Assembly (NCBI RefSeq): GCF_005796185.1
Contig: NZ_VAHM01000001.1
Span: 62,001-126,000 of the forward strand
Origin: Pseudarthrobacter sp. NamB4
Lineage (GTDB): Bacteria > Actinomycetota > Actinomycetes > Actinomycetales > Micrococcaceae
Direction: 5' to 3'
DNA: 64,000 nt
Under the pieces are notes generated by a model. That model did not search any database and was not told where the DNA came from. It was given only the letters and a program-made list of their open reading frames with translations. Made by a program: the position numbers and the translations under genes. Of the stretch, positions 8,592 through 17,776 are shown one piece after another (the stretch's first letter is position 1; the number at the start of each line of letters is the position of its first letter).

Positions 8592-9446
8592 ATGGCCGGC
8601 GCCGTTGGCTTCGATCAGCACCCTTCTGAGACTCTGCGGGCGGGAGAGGGTTTCTCCCTGGCCGGCGTCGATCCTGATTCGACGCCCGGCTACAGCGGCA
8701 CCAAGGAGGACGGCCAGGCCCTGCTGACGGAAATGGATGACGAACTTGCGGAGCTGCAGGAAAAGCTGTTTGCCGAGTCGCGGTTTGGCGGGCGCAAGCG
8801 GATCCTGCTGATCCTGCAGGCCATGGACACCGCCGGCAAGGGCGGAATTGTCCACCACGTGATGGCAGCCATGAACCCCCAGGGCGTCCAGTTCAAAGCA
8901 TTCAAGGCGCCCACCGATGAGGAGAAGTCCTACGATTTCCTCTGGCGGATCGAAAAGGAAGTGCCTGCCGCCGGCATGGTGGGGGTGTTCGACCGTTCCC
9001 ACTACGAGGACGTCCTGATCCACCGTGTCCACCGCTGGGTCAGCCCGGAGGAGATCAAGCGGCGGTACGTGGCCATCAATGAGTTCGAGGCGCGGCTCAG
9101 CGGGTCCGGAACCACAGTAGTAAAGGTAATGCTCCACATCAGCGGCAAGGAACAGAAGGAGCGGCTGCTGGCCCGGCTGGACAACCCGGCCAAGCACTGG
9201 AAGTACAGCCGTGGGGACCTGGACGAGCGCGCTTTCTGGGAGGACTACATGAGCGCCTACCAGGCGGCCATCGATGAGACCAACACCCCGCATGCACCAT
9301 GGCACATCATCCCGGCGAATAAGAAATGGTATGCCAGGATCGCCGTCCAGCAGCTGCTGCTGAGCGCCATGGAGGGTTTGGACCTCCAATGGCCCAAAGC
9401 TGAGTTCGACGTTGCCCTGGAACGGGAGCTGGTGGCGCGGTCCTGA
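8592..9446 (+). CDS. ppk2: Polyphosphate kinase 2 family protein (polyphosphate:nucleotide phosphotransferase)
   Basis: 284-residue soluble kinase of the PPK2 family, moving phosphate between polyphosphate and nucleoside mono- or diphosphates. Walker A QAMDTAGKGG (76-85), the Walker B-like VGVFDRSHYEDVL (130-142) and the lid region with conserved arginines (IHRVHRWV, 143-150) are intact. The single-domain length excludes a tandem class II enzyme. An AAGGA ribosome site precedes ATG 8592. It lies 52 bp after alaA on the same strand and could be cotranscribed. The nucleotide specificity (AMP or ADP) cannot be assigned from sequence alone. Confidence 0.88.
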   Translation: MAGAVGFDQHPSETLRAGEGFSLAGVDPDSTPGYSGTKEDGQALLTEMDDELAELQEKLFAESRFGGRKRILLILQAMDTAGKGGIVHHVMAAMNPQGVQFKAFKAPTDEEKSYDFLWRIEKEVPAAGMVGVFDRSHYEDVLIHRVHRWVSPEEIKRRYVAINEFEARLSGSGTTVVKVMLHISGKEQKERLLARLDNPAKHWKYSRGDLDERAFWEDYMSAYQAAIDETNTPHAPWHIIPANKKWYARIAVQQLLLSAMEGLDLQWPKAEFDVALERELVARS

Positions 9447-9452
9447 TGCGGT

Positions 9453-9671
9453 TTACAGCGGCTGGTCGCGGGCGGCCGCCAGCCGTTTCCTTGCGCCTTC
9501 CAGCCACTCCTCGCACCGCGCGGCCAAAGCCTCGCCCCGTTCCCATAGCGCCAGGGATTCCTCGAGGCTGGCGCCGCCGGCCTCAAGTTTCCCCACCACA
9601 GCGATGAGCTGTTCGCGGGCCTCCTCGTAGCTGAGGGCCTGAATGTCGTTGCCTGGCTTTTGGTCAGTCAC
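9453..9671 (-). CDS. xseB: Exodeoxyribonuclease VII small subunit
   Basis: 72-residue helical protein, the small subunit of exonuclease VII, which degrades single-stranded DNA with the large subunit encoded just upstream. The family core is clear: [11 protein letters not shown] (12-22), [23 protein letters not shown] (28-50) and a C-terminal [12 protein letters not shown] helix. It overlaps the xseA stop by four bases (ATGA), so the two are translationally coupled. It converges with ppk2 with only 6 bp between the stops. Confidence 0.95.
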   Translation of the reverse strand: MTDQKPGNDIQALSYEEAREQLIAVVGKLEAGGASLEESLALWERGEALAARCEEWLEGARKRLAAARDQPL

Positions 9672-10999
9672 TGGGTTCTCCCGTTTCCGTGCTGTTCGAG
9701 TGTTCCGGTGGACGTGGCGCCGAAGCGGCCCTCCGCGACCCGGACGGACAGAGGCGCGCCTGCGGGGGCTTCAGCAGGCCGGCGCACCACCGCGTGGCCT
9801 TGCGCGGCGGCTTGTTGCGCCTGCTGTCCGGCGAGTTCGACGACGGCGTACCCCCGGTCCAGAGTTTTCTGCGGCGACAGCGCCCGCACCTGGGCCTTCA
9901 GGTGCTCCAGTTGGTCGGCGGCGCGGACCACGGAGGAACTCACCGCAGCCGAGGACCTTCTCAGCAGGCGCTCGATCTCCTCTGCACGGATGGTCACGAG
10001 TCCCTCGGGCGCTGCCAGCACCGGCCGGGAATGCAGGGAGGCGAGGCGGTCCGATTCCCTGTCCACCAGCCGCTCCATGCACCGCCGCAGCTGGACCCGT
10101 GCCTGCCGGACACCTGCAAGTTCCTCGGATACCTCGGGGACAATCCGTTTGGCGGCGTCGGTGGGGGTAGAAGCCCGCAGGTCCGCAACGTCGTCCAACA
10201 GTGGCCTGTCCGCCTCATGGCCGATGGCACTGACCACCGGCGTGGCGGCCGCCGCCACGGCACGGATCAGTTCCTCGCTGTTGAACGGCAGGAGGTCCTC
10301 GAGTGCACCGCCACCGCGGGCGATGACGATGACATCCACCTCGGGCAGGGCGTCCAGGTCCCGCAGGGCGCGGACCACCTGGGCGACGGCCGTGTTCCCC
10401 TGGACGGCTACCTCCCTGATCTCAAACTCAACGGCCGGCCAGCGCAAGGCGGCATTGCGCAGGATGTCCTTTTTGGCGTCCGAGTCCCGCCCGGTGATGA
10501 GCCCGATTCGGTGCGGCAGCAGGGGCAGGGGCTTCTTGCGGGAGTCAGCAAAGAGGCCTTCGGCTGAAAGGGCCTGGCGCAGCCGCTCGATCCGGGCTAG
10601 GAGGTCCCCCAGGCCCACCGGCCGAATGTCCCTTACCAGCATGTTCAACCGGCCCGTCTTGATCCAGAACTCGGGCTTCAGCAGTGCAACCACGCGGGAT
10701 CCGCGTTCCAGCGGAAGATTCTGGCGCTCCAGGACCTTGGTCCATACCGACGCGGGCAGCGATACCTCGGCGTCGATGTCGCGCAGCGTCAGGTAGGCGT
10801 TGCTGCCGCGCCGGTTCATCTCGATGACCTGGCCTTCGACCCATGCGGACGGAGTGCGGTCGATATGCGCCTTCAGCTTTTGCGAGAGCAGCTGGAGCGG
10901 CCACGGATTGTCCGGACTGGTTTCGGCGGCGGTGGCCGGAAGCGTGGTGGGGGCGGTAAATTGCTGGCCGGGGACCGGGAGGGACGCCTGTTCAGACAT
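9668..10999 (-). CDS. xseA: Exodeoxyribonuclease VII large subunit
   Basis: 443-residue catalytic subunit of exonuclease VII. An N-terminal OB-fold (about 40-130, including [13 protein letters not shown]) is followed by the nuclease domain. That domain shows [16 protein letters not shown] near 165-180, [20 protein letters not shown] near 233-252, and the [28 protein letters not shown] block near 275-302. A helical C-terminal arm precedes [14 protein letters not shown]. The ATG start at 10999 has an AAGGG about 9 nt upstream. The pair xseA-xseB is divergent from the membrane protein and ispH. Confidence 0.95.
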   Translation of the reverse strand: MSEQASLPVPGQQFTAPTTLPATAAETSPDNPWPLQLLSQKLKAHIDRTPSAWVEGQVIEMNRRGSNAYLTLRDIDAEVSLPASVWTKVLERQNLPLERGSRVVALLKPEFWIKTGRLNMLVRDIRPVGLGDLLARIERLRQALSAEGLFADSRKKPLPLLPHRIGLITGRDSDAKKDILRNAALRWPAVEFEIREVAVQGNTAVAQVVRALRDLDALPEVDVIVIARGGGALEDLLPFNSEELIRAVAAAATPVVSAIGHEADRPLLDDVADLRASTPTDAAKRIVPEVSEELAGVRQARVQLRRCMERLVDRESDRLASLHSRPVLAAPEGLVTIRAEEIERLLRRSSAAVSSSVVRAADQLEHLKAQVRALSPQKTLDRGYAVVELAGQQAQQAAAQGHAVVRRPAEAPAGAPLSVRVAEGRFGATSTGTLEQHGNGRTQ

Positions 11000-11218
11000 G
11001 CAAACGCCCTTGCGGGGCTGGGGCTGCGGGCATGGTGTCCTTCGTCCGTTGTTCTGCTGTTCTTGCGCGGGTGTCCACTGCGGGGGTCTGCCATACAGCT
11101 GTCTGCTGCCGCACGGTCATTCAACCTTATCCATAAGCGGTAGCACGGGGGACTGACAGAACCCGCCGGACGGCCTGCCTAGGATGGGTTGACGCCCTCA
11201 ACCCCCGAAGGATCCGCT

Positions 11219-12070
11219 GTGCGAACTTTTGTCTCCGCTGCCGCCACTGTACTGGCAGTCCTGCTGGCCGCCGTGGCCGTTCCAGCCATATGGCTGGACC
11301 GCAACATTGCCCAGGAGCAGGGCTTCGTGAAACTGGCAGGACCGCTTGGAGCCAACCCGGAGTTCCAGCAGCAACTTGCCACGGCAGCAGTGGGAACGAT
11401 CGATACCAGCGCCGTTCCGGGGTTCCTCAACGGCCTGGTCCAGCCGGTGCTTGAGGACGCAGCAGCCTCGTTGACCACCCTGCCGGGGTATCCGGCCGCC
11501 TGGGAGGAGGCGCTGCGGAGGAGCCACCGCCTCAGCTTCGCCACCCAGGGAACGGACGACGGTGGAGCGGCCTCCGCTTCGTCCGTCACCCTTGACGTTG
11601 CTCCTTTGGTGGCGCTGGGCGCCGAAGAGATTTCCCGGGCCACCAGGCTCCCGCTGGACCCGCCGCACCAGACACTGATCAACGTGGGCCAGCCTGAGCA
11701 CAAGGAATGGACCGAACGCCTCGCCACCTACGCTCCCGCCGGCTACCTGTTGGCCGGGGGATCCGCCGTCGCGATGCTTCTTGCCCTCGTCGCGGCCCGG
11801 CGCCGCTTTGCAGTCCTTGCCGGCGCGGGAGTCGGGGCACTGCTGCTCGCGGCCACCTGGACGCTCGGGGCCGGGATTGCCTCCGCTGCGGCGGTGTCCG
11901 CGGACAGCGGAAATGAGGTTGCCAACATGTTCAGGGATGAGTTTGTGGCTGCCTCGGGGGCGGATTTCCAGGCCTGGACAGTGGCAGCGGCGGTGACCGG
12001 TGGAGCGCTGCTCGTGCTTGGCCTTGTGCCCGGCTTCACCACGCGAAAGCGGGCACGGGCAACCCGGTAG
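11219..12070 (+). CDS. Hypothetical membrane protein
   Basis: About 283 residues, no recognised domain. An N-terminal hydrophobic segment (about 5-25, signal anchor or signal peptide) leads to an external region of about 150 residues. Three further hydrophobic stretches lie near 178-198, 204-226 and 255-276. GTG 11219 is chosen because GAAGGA lies 8 nt upstream and because a TAGGAT -10-like hexamer at 11180-11185 puts the transcript start after the alternative TTG at 11189. It sits 9 bp before ispH, so the two may be cotranscribed. The equivalent slot between xseA and ispH in mycobacteria also holds an uncharacterised gene; homology to it was not checked. Confidence 0.75.
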   Translation: MRTFVSAAATVLAVLLAAVAVPAIWLDRNIAQEQGFVKLAGPLGANPEFQQQLATAAVGTIDTSAVPGFLNGLVQPVLEDAAASLTTLPGYPAAWEEALRRSHRLSFATQGTDDGGAASASSVTLDVAPLVALGAEEISRATRLPLDPPHQTLINVGQPEHKEWTERLATYAPAGYLLAGGSAVAMLLALVAARRRFAVLAGAGVGALLLAATWTLGAGIASAAAVSADSGNEVANMFRDEFVAASGADFQAWTVAAAVTGGALLVLGLVPGFTTRKRARATR

Positions 12071-12079
12071 CATGGAGTA

Positions 12080-13159
12080 ATGACCCCCTCAGCTGTTGCC
12101 CTTTCGATGCCAACCGTCCCGCGTAGGCGCCGCTCACCTGAGGAAGTAGCTGCCGCGGCCCCGGTCACCGGAACCAAGAAGGTGCTGCTCGCTGCTCCCC
12201 GCGGTTACTGTGCCGGCGTTGACCGCGCCGTTATCGCTGTCGAGAAGGCCCTGGAACATTACGGTCCTCCCGTGTACGTGCGGAAGCAGATCGTGCACAA
12301 CGTCCACGTCGTCAGTTCCCTGGAGGAAAAGGGTGCCATTTTCGTGGAGGAAACAGATGAAGTGCCGGAAGGGGCCCTCGTCATCTTCTCCGCCCATGGC
12401 GTATCCCCGGCCGTGGTCCAGTCCGCGGAGGACCGGGGCCTGCGGACCATCGATGCCACCTGTCCCCTGGTGACCAAGGTGCACAAGGAGGCTGTCCGCT
12501 TTGCCAAAGACGATTTCGACATCCTCCTGATTGGCCACGATGGCCACGAGGAAGTCGAGGGCACCGCCGGTGAAGCGCCGGAACACATCCAGATCATCAA
12601 CGGCCCGCACGAAGTGGACAAGGTCACGGTCCGGGACCCGGAAAAGGTCATCTGGCTCTCGCAGACCACCCTCAGCGTTGACGAAACCATGGAGACGGTC
12701 AGGCTGCTCAAGGAGCGGTTCCCCACGCTCCAGGACCCGCCCAGCGACGATATCTGCTACGCCACCACTAACCGGCAGGTAGCGATCAAGAAGATTTCAC
12801 CGCAGGCAGACCTGGTGATCGTGGTGGGCTCGGCCAACTCCTCGAACTCCGTCCGTCTCGTGGAGGTTGCTCTCGAATACGGGGCCAAGGCCTCCTACCG
12901 GGTGGACTTCGCGAACGAGGTTGACGAGGCCTGGTTCGAGGGCGTGGCCACCGTCGGCGTGACGTCCGGGGCGTCCGTGCCGGAAGTTTTGGTGCAGGAC
13001 GTGCTTCGCCTGCTGGCTGATTACGGCTACGGCACCGTCGAGGAAGTCGTGACAGCCGAGGAGGACCTTCTGTTCTCGCTGCCCAAGGAACTCCGCGCCA
13101 CCCTGAAGCAGGCCGGCGATGTCAGTCGGGCCCTGGGCGGGCGCCGGGCACGCAACTGA
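12080..13159 (+). CDS. ispH: 4-Hydroxy-3-methylbut-2-enyl diphosphate reductase
   Basis: 359-residue iron-sulfur enzyme catalysing the last step of the MEP pathway, giving IPP and DMAPP. The three cluster cysteines are present: Cys44 in [11 protein letters not shown], Cys128 in DATCPLV and Cys226 in [11 protein letters not shown]. The substrate histidines His73 (VHNVHV) and His106 (SAHGVSP) are also present, as is the [11 protein letters not shown] region near 257. The N-terminus carries about 30 extra residues of low conservation. ATG 12080 is preceded by TAGCAT 6 nt upstream with GGAG in between, so either a leaderless start or a weak ribosome site is possible. Confidence 0.95.
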   Translation: MTPSAVALSMPTVPRRRRSPEEVAAAAPVTGTKKVLLAAPRGYCAGVDRAVIAVEKALEHYGPPVYVRKQIVHNVHVVSSLEEKGAIFVEETDEVPEGALVIFSAHGVSPAVVQSAEDRGLRTIDATCPLVTKVHKEAVRFAKDDFDILLIGHDGHEEVEGTAGEAPEHIQIINGPHEVDKVTVRDPEKVIWLSQTTLSVDETMETVRLLKERFPTLQDPPSDDICYATTNRQVAIKKISPQADLVIVVGSANSSNSVRLVEVALEYGAKASYRVDFANEVDEAWFEGVATVGVTSGASVPEVLVQDVLRLLADYGYGTVEEVVTAEEDLLFSLPKELRATLKQAGDVSRALGGRRARN

Positions 13160-13204
13160 CCCTTCGCACGCAACTTACTCTTCGCGTCCGCGGATGATTC
13201 TACG

Positions 13205-13237
13205 AGAGTCGGCCTGGCAGTTCGCCAGGCCCACTCT
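13205..13237. terminator. Hairpin between convergent ispH and rmuC
   Basis: Inverted repeat with 14-nt arms (13205-13218 and 13224-13237, one mismatch) around the loop AGTTC, followed by a short T-rich stretch. It lies in the 99-bp spacer between two convergent genes and could serve both. Confidence 0.5.
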
Positions 13238-13258
13238 TGGTTCTACCCCGCCCCCTGT

Positions 13259-14449
13259 TCAGGCGGCTTGGTCGTCGCTTTGCAGTTCCGGCGCGGCCAG
13301 TGCCCGCGGGGTGACCTCGACTACCGGCGGCGCGGAAAGCCCGGACTCCTCAAGGGAGTTCAGTTTCCGGGCAGTGGGTAGGACGCGGGCTTCCAGGGTT
13401 CCCACCATGGCGTTGTAGCGGTCCACCGATGACTTCAGTGACGCTCCCAGCTTGCTGACATTGTCGCCCAGGGTGCCCATCCGGTCGTACAACTGCCGTG
13501 CAAGCTCGAACAGCTCGCGGGCGCTGTCCGTCAGCACATCCTGCCGCCAGGTAAAGGCCACCGATTTCAGCACGGCCAGCAGCGTGCTGGGGGAGGCCAG
13601 CACCACGTTCTTTGAGAGGGCATGATCCAGGAGCCCCGCGTCGGCTGTGAGCGCGGCAGCCAAAATGGATTCGGCGGGGATGAAACAAATCACCAGCTCC
13701 GGGGAGTTGCCCGGGATGTCCCAGTATTTCTTGTTGCCCAGCGAATCCACGTGGGCACGCAGTGCCTTGGCGTGGGCCGTCAGCAAGGCCTGCTGGTTGC
13801 GGCGTTCCTGTCCCGCACCCAGTTCCTGCGCCTCCAGGTAGGAGGAGAGGGGTACTTTGGCGTCCACCACCAGTTGTTTTTCGCCGGGCAGTTGGACCAC
13901 CAGGTCGGGCCGCACGCTTGAGTCGCCCCCGGCGCTGTGCACCTGCTCGATGAAATCGACGTGCCGAAGCATTCCGGATGCTTCCACGACCCGCCGCAGT
14001 TGGACTTCCCCCCACTGGCCGCGTGCGCTGTTGGAACGAAGGGCAGACTCCAAGGCGTGGGTGGAACGGATCAGCTGTTCATCCGAGAGCCGGGCTTCCT
14101 GGAGTTGCTGTGCCAGCTGGCCATACTGTTCCATCCGGTCGCGCTCCAGCAGCGCCACCTGCTGCTGTACCGCCGTGAGTTTCTCCGCCACTGGCGCCAG
14201 TGCGCGCAGCACGCTGCCGTCCTGCGTCCGTGCCTCGCCCAGTTCCCGGTTCTGTGCAGCCAAAAGCCGCCGCTCGGCGTCGGCCGCGGCAAACTGGGCG
14301 CTGACCTCCGAAAGCCGCGACGATACGGCGTCGAAATCCTCTTCCAGTCCCCGGGCGTTTTTCCGCAGCACGAAGAACACCGCTCCGGCGCCCGCAAAGG
14401 CACCCAGCAGCAGCATGAACAAAGCAAGAACCAACGCGAAAGCATCCAT
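13259..14449 (-). CDS. rmuC: DNA recombination protein RmuC
   Basis: About 396 residues. An N-terminal membrane anchor (about 3-23) is followed by a long coiled coil (about 28-120, rich in Glu/Gln/Arg/Leu). Then comes the RmuC nuclease-like domain with QWGEVQLRRVVEASGM, PDLVVQLPGEKQLVVDAKVPL and the PELVICFIPAESIL segment. RmuC limits inversions at short inverted repeats in E. coli; its biochemical activity is not settled. ATG 14449 is preferred over upstream starts because it places the membrane helix at the N-terminus, as in the family. It is divergent from ychF. Confidence 0.9.
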   Translation of the reverse strand: MDAFALVLALFMLLLGAFAGAGAVFFVLRKNARGLEEDFDAVSSRLSEVSAQFAAADAERRLLAAQNRELGEARTQDGSVLRALAPVAEKLTAVQQQVALLERDRMEQYGQLAQQLQEARLSDEQLIRSTHALESALRSNSARGQWGEVQLRRVVEASGMLRHVDFIEQVHSAGGDSSVRPDLVVQLPGEKQLVVDAKVPLSSYLEAQELGAGQERRNQQALLTAHAKALRAHVDSLGNKKYWDIPGNSPELVICFIPAESILAAALTADAGLLDHALSKNVVLASPSTLLAVLKSVAFTWRQDVLTDSARELFELARQLYDRMGTLGDNVSKLGASLKSSVDRYNAMVGTLEARVLPTARKLNSLEESGLSAPPVVEVTPRALAAPELQSDDQAA

Positions 14450-14536
14450 GCCCTCACTGTCGCACGGGGCTGTGACATTTCCCCGAAGCGACATTTCCGC
14501 CAGGAAGCCCCGCAGCCCTGAAGCCCGCGCTGCGGG

Positions 14537-14542
14537 TAGAAT
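14537..14542 (+). promoter_or_regulatory. -10 element of ychF (leaderless start)
   Basis: TAGAAT ends 8 nt before GTG 14551. A transcript from this element would begin at about 14549-14551, which excludes the ATG at 14545 as start codon. Confidence 0.5.
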
Positions 14543-14550
14543 CAATGCTC

Positions 14551-15636
14551 GTGGCTCTTACTATTGGCATCGTCGGACTGCCCAACGTCGGCAAATCAAC
14601 CCTCTTCAACGCACTTACCCGCAACCAGGTCCTGGCCGCGAACTATCCGTTCGCCACCATCGAACCGAACGTCGGCGTCGTGAACCTGCCCGACCCCCGG
14701 CTCCAGAAACTCGCGGAGATCTTCGGTTCCCAGCGGGTACTGCCCGCAGCCGTCTCGTTCGTGGACATTGCCGGCATCGTCAAGGGAGCATCCGAAGGGG
14801 AGGGGTTGGGCAACCAGTTCCTCGCCAACATCCGCGAGGCGGAAGCCATCGCAGAAGTGGTGCGCGTGTTTGACGATCCGGACGTCATCCACGTCGACGG
14901 CAAGGTGGATCCCCGCTCCGACATGGAGACCATCAACACCGAACTGATCCTCGCCGATCTGCAGACCATCGAGAAGGCCATTCCCCGGATCGAAAAAGAG
15001 GTCAAGATCAAGAAGCGCGAGGCCGCCGAACTCGCCGCGATCAAGGCAGCGCAGGCAGTGCTGGAGCGCGGGGACACCATCTACTCCTCCATTAAAAGCG
15101 ACAAGCTGGAGATGGAACACCTCAAGGAACTCAGCCTCCTGACCGCCAAGCCCTTTATTTATGTGTTCAACGTCGACGAAGGAATCCTGGGGAGCCCCGA
15201 AAAGCAGGAAGAACTGCGCGCGATGGTGGCGCCGGCCGACTGCATCTTCCTGGACGCCAAGCTCGAAGCCGACCTCGTTGAACTCGATGAGGAAGAAGCC
15301 CGCGAGATGCTGGAGATGAACGGCCAGGACGAATCCGGGCTTGACCAGCTGGCCCGCGTCGGCTTCCATACCCTGGGACTGCAGACCTACCTGACGGCCG
15401 GTCCCAAGGAAACACGCGCGTGGACCATTCGCCGGGGAGACACCGCACCGCAGGCGGCCGGCGTCATCCACACGGACTTCCAGCGCGGCTTCATCAAGGC
15501 CGAGGTGGTGGCGTTTGACGACCTGATCGCGGCTGGATCCATGGCGGAGGCCAAGTCCCGCGGTAAGGTCAGGATCGAGGGCAAGGAATACGTCATGGCC
15601 GACGGCGACGTCGTGGAGTTCCGCTTCAACGTCTGA
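14551..15636 (+). CDS. ychF: Redox-regulated ATPase YchF (Obg-family P-loop NTPase)
   Basis: 361 residues. The P-loop GLPNVGKST (9-17), the switch segment [20 protein letters not shown] (near 70-89) and, in place of the GTPase NKxD, the sequence NVDEG are typical of YchF and explain ATP rather than GTP preference. A helical insert (about 115-200) and a C-terminal TGS domain ([13 protein letters not shown] to the end) complete the family architecture. GTG 14551 gives the canonical [12 protein letters not shown] start and fits the TAGAAT promoter hexamer; ATG 14545 would add two residues. YchF binds ribosomes and modulates stress responses in other bacteria. Confidence 0.93.
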   Translation: MALTIGIVGLPNVGKSTLFNALTRNQVLAANYPFATIEPNVGVVNLPDPRLQKLAEIFGSQRVLPAAVSFVDIAGIVKGASEGEGLGNQFLANIREAEAIAEVVRVFDDPDVIHVDGKVDPRSDMETINTELILADLQTIEKAIPRIEKEVKIKKREAAELAAIKAAQAVLERGDTIYSSIKSDKLEMEHLKELSLLTAKPFIYVFNVDEGILGSPEKQEELRAMVAPADCIFLDAKLEADLVELDEEEAREMLEMNGQDESGLDQLARVGFHTLGLQTYLTAGPKETRAWTIRRGDTAPQAAGVIHTDFQRGFIKAEVVAFDDLIAAGSMAEAKSRGKVRIEGKEYVMADGDVVEFRFNV

Positions 15637-15733
15637 TCAGGCCGCTTACCCGCCGGACGCCTTATGCTGAATAGCAGGGCGTGATCCTGCGATGCCAGGA
15701 GCCCCTCCCGCAGAAGGAAAACAAGGAGGCGGC

Positions 15734-17497
15734 ATGCCGGTCAGGCGTCTGATGCAGTACATCACCGCGGCCGTGGCCGCTGCCATGGTCCTCTCAGGCT
15801 GCTCGGGCAGCGGCGGCGCCGCCCCGGTGGTGATGGGGGAGGCCAAGCGGGGCGGCAGCGTAACGGTTGCGGAGGTCAACGCCTTTTCGTCCTTCAACCC
15901 GTACAGCGCCGGCGGCAATACCGACATCAATTCGAAGATCGGCTACATCACGCATTCGGGCTTTTACTACCTGGATGACGGCGCGAGGGTGGTCCGGAAC
16001 GAAAAGTTCGGCCGGTACGAGAAGGTATCGGACCAGCCGCTTAAGGTGAGGTACGCGGTCAACGAGGGCGTCAAGTGGTCCGACGGCGAAGCTATCGATG
16101 CCGGGGACCTCCTCCTGAGCTGGGCGGCCGGTTCAGGGTACTTCGACGACGCCGACCCCACGGCCGGAACGGGAACAAAGTACTTTTCGGTTGCCTCTGA
16201 CACCCGCGGCCTCGCGGGCACCGTCTTGCCTGAGATCGGCGGAGACGGCCGCTCCATCACCTTGGAATACGCCACACCCTACGCTGACTGGGAAGTCGCT
16301 TTCGATGTCGGACTCCCTGCCCACGTCATTGCGGCGAAAAGCGGCCTGAATGACGAAGAGGACCTGGTTGACCTGATCCGGGACTCGCCGCGCGGCAATG
16401 TGGAAGAGCCGGCGCTTAATGCGCCGCTCAAGCGGGTCAGCGATTTCTGGAATTCCGGGTTCGATTCCACCGGGCTCCCCGTTGATCCTGCGATGTACCT
16501 TTCCAGCGGCCCGTACATCGTGAGGGACATAGTTCCGGAAGTCTCCATGAAGCTCGTCCGGAACCGCGACTACGTCTGGGGACAGGAACCCTGGCTTGAT
16601 GAAATCAACGTGCGTTTCACCGGCTCCGTGCCTGCGGCAGTCGATGGGCTCCGAAATGGGCAAGTTGACATCATTGCGCCGCAGCCTGCCGCGGGCACAG
16701 AAGAACTCTTCGCCGGGCTGGCTGACCAGGGCACCACCATTGAACGTTACAGCCAGTCCGGCTACGACCATCTGGACCTCCAGTTCTCCGGGCCTTTCGC
16801 CGACAAGGACGTGCGCGAGGCGTTCCTCAAAGCCGTTCCCCGCCAGGCCATCGTCGACGCCGTAGTGGGGGATCTCCTGCCCGATGCGAAACCCCTCGAT
16901 TCGCACGTTTTCCTCCCCGCCCAGCCCAAGTACAACGACACCATCAAAAACAATGGCTCCTCGGATTACGCAGAGGTGGACATCGCTGCGGCCAAGGCCC
17001 TGCTGGACCGTGCAACCCCCACTGTCCGGATCTTGTATAACCGTGACAACCCCAACCGCGCCACGGCATTTTCCTTGATTCGGGATTCCGCCGCGCTGGC
17101 TGGTTTCCAGGTGGTCGACGCGGGGCTGGGGAGCGCTGACTGGGCCGGCGCCCTCGGTGGCGAAGGATACGACGCCGCCCTGCTGGGTTGGATCGGCACG
17201 GCGGCTGGAGTCAGCCGCATTCCCCAGATTTTCCGTACCGCGGCAGGCAGCAACTTCAATGGCTTCTCCGACGGTGACGCGGACAAAGCGATGGAACAGT
17301 TGGCGGGCACAATGGACCTGGCCAAGCAGGATGAGCTCCTCTCGGACATTGACAAACAGATCTGGGAGAGCGCCTATGGGCTCCCGCTCTACCAGACCAT
17401 TGGGACCACCGCCTTCAGCGCCCGCGTGACGGGCGTTAAAACCAGTTCAGGGCCCTTGGGCGTGTGGTGGAACGTCTGGGAGTGGCGCCTGGCATAA
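15734..17497 (+). CDS. ABC transporter family 5 substrate-binding lipoprotein (peptide type)
   Basis: 587-residue solute-binding protein of the SBP_bac_5 (DppA/OppA) family. It has a lipoprotein signal with lipobox LSGC (Cys23), then the family opening GGSVTVAEVNAFSSFNP. Internal family landmarks are VKWSDGEAIDAGDLLLSWAAG near 105 and YLSSGPYIVRD near 255. The start is ATG 15734, 5 nt after AAGGAGG; an upstream ATG at 15692 lacks a ribosome site. The next gene encodes a second lipoprotein of the same family and lies 279 bp away, so this one may be a separate unit. The ligand is unknown. Mycobacterial lpqW, near typA, belongs to the same broad family. Confidence 0.85.
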   Translation: MPVRRLMQYITAAVAAAMVLSGCSGSGGAAPVVMGEAKRGGSVTVAEVNAFSSFNPYSAGGNTDINSKIGYITHSGFYYLDDGARVVRNEKFGRYEKVSDQPLKVRYAVNEGVKWSDGEAIDAGDLLLSWAAGSGYFDDADPTAGTGTKYFSVASDTRGLAGTVLPEIGGDGRSITLEYATPYADWEVAFDVGLPAHVIAAKSGLNDEEDLVDLIRDSPRGNVEEPALNAPLKRVSDFWNSGFDSTGLPVDPAMYLSSGPYIVRDIVPEVSMKLVRNRDYVWGQEPWLDEINVRFTGSVPAAVDGLRNGQVDIIAPQPAAGTEELFAGLADQGTTIERYSQSGYDHLDLQFSGPFADKDVREAFLKAVPRQAIVDAVVGDLLPDAKPLDSHVFLPAQPKYNDTIKNNGSSDYAEVDIAAAKALLDRATPTVRILYNRDNPNRATAFSLIRDSAALAGFQVVDAGLGSADWAGALGGEGYDAALLGWIGTAAGVSRIPQIFRTAAGSNFNGFSDGDADKAMEQLAGTMDLAKQDELLSDIDKQIWESAYGLPLYQTIGTTAFSARVTGVKTSSGPLGVWWNVWEWRLA

Positions 17498-17776
17498 CCC
17501 GCGTCAGGCCTGCGCTTATGGGAGAGGCAGCTTTTCAGTTGTCGAAACTCGCCGTCGCGGCTACCGGCGAGTAGCATGTGACTTGCACAACTTCTGTTGA
17601 CCGACTAAGCGTTCAGGTCAAGCCGGTCACGGTTTGGCAACGGAGTACCAGTATCTGGACTTCATGCGGTTAGGCTACTCAAATATGTAGGTTGCGTCAC
17701 AGCACAACGGTTGCGTCGCGCCTGTGGGGAAGCACAAGATTCCCCTCGTTATCTCCCACAACTCATAGGAGGCGGA

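Noticed and set aside
6917..8593. Very long minus-strand reading frame (558 codons) opposite the binding protein and alaA
   Set aside because: It lies antisense to two complete, well-recognised genes, shows no domain, and is a usual by-product of G/C-ending codons.
15692..15733. Earlier ATG for the first peptide-binding lipoprotein
   Set aside because: It lacks a ribosome site and would bury the lipoprotein signal; AAGGAGG precedes ATG 15734.
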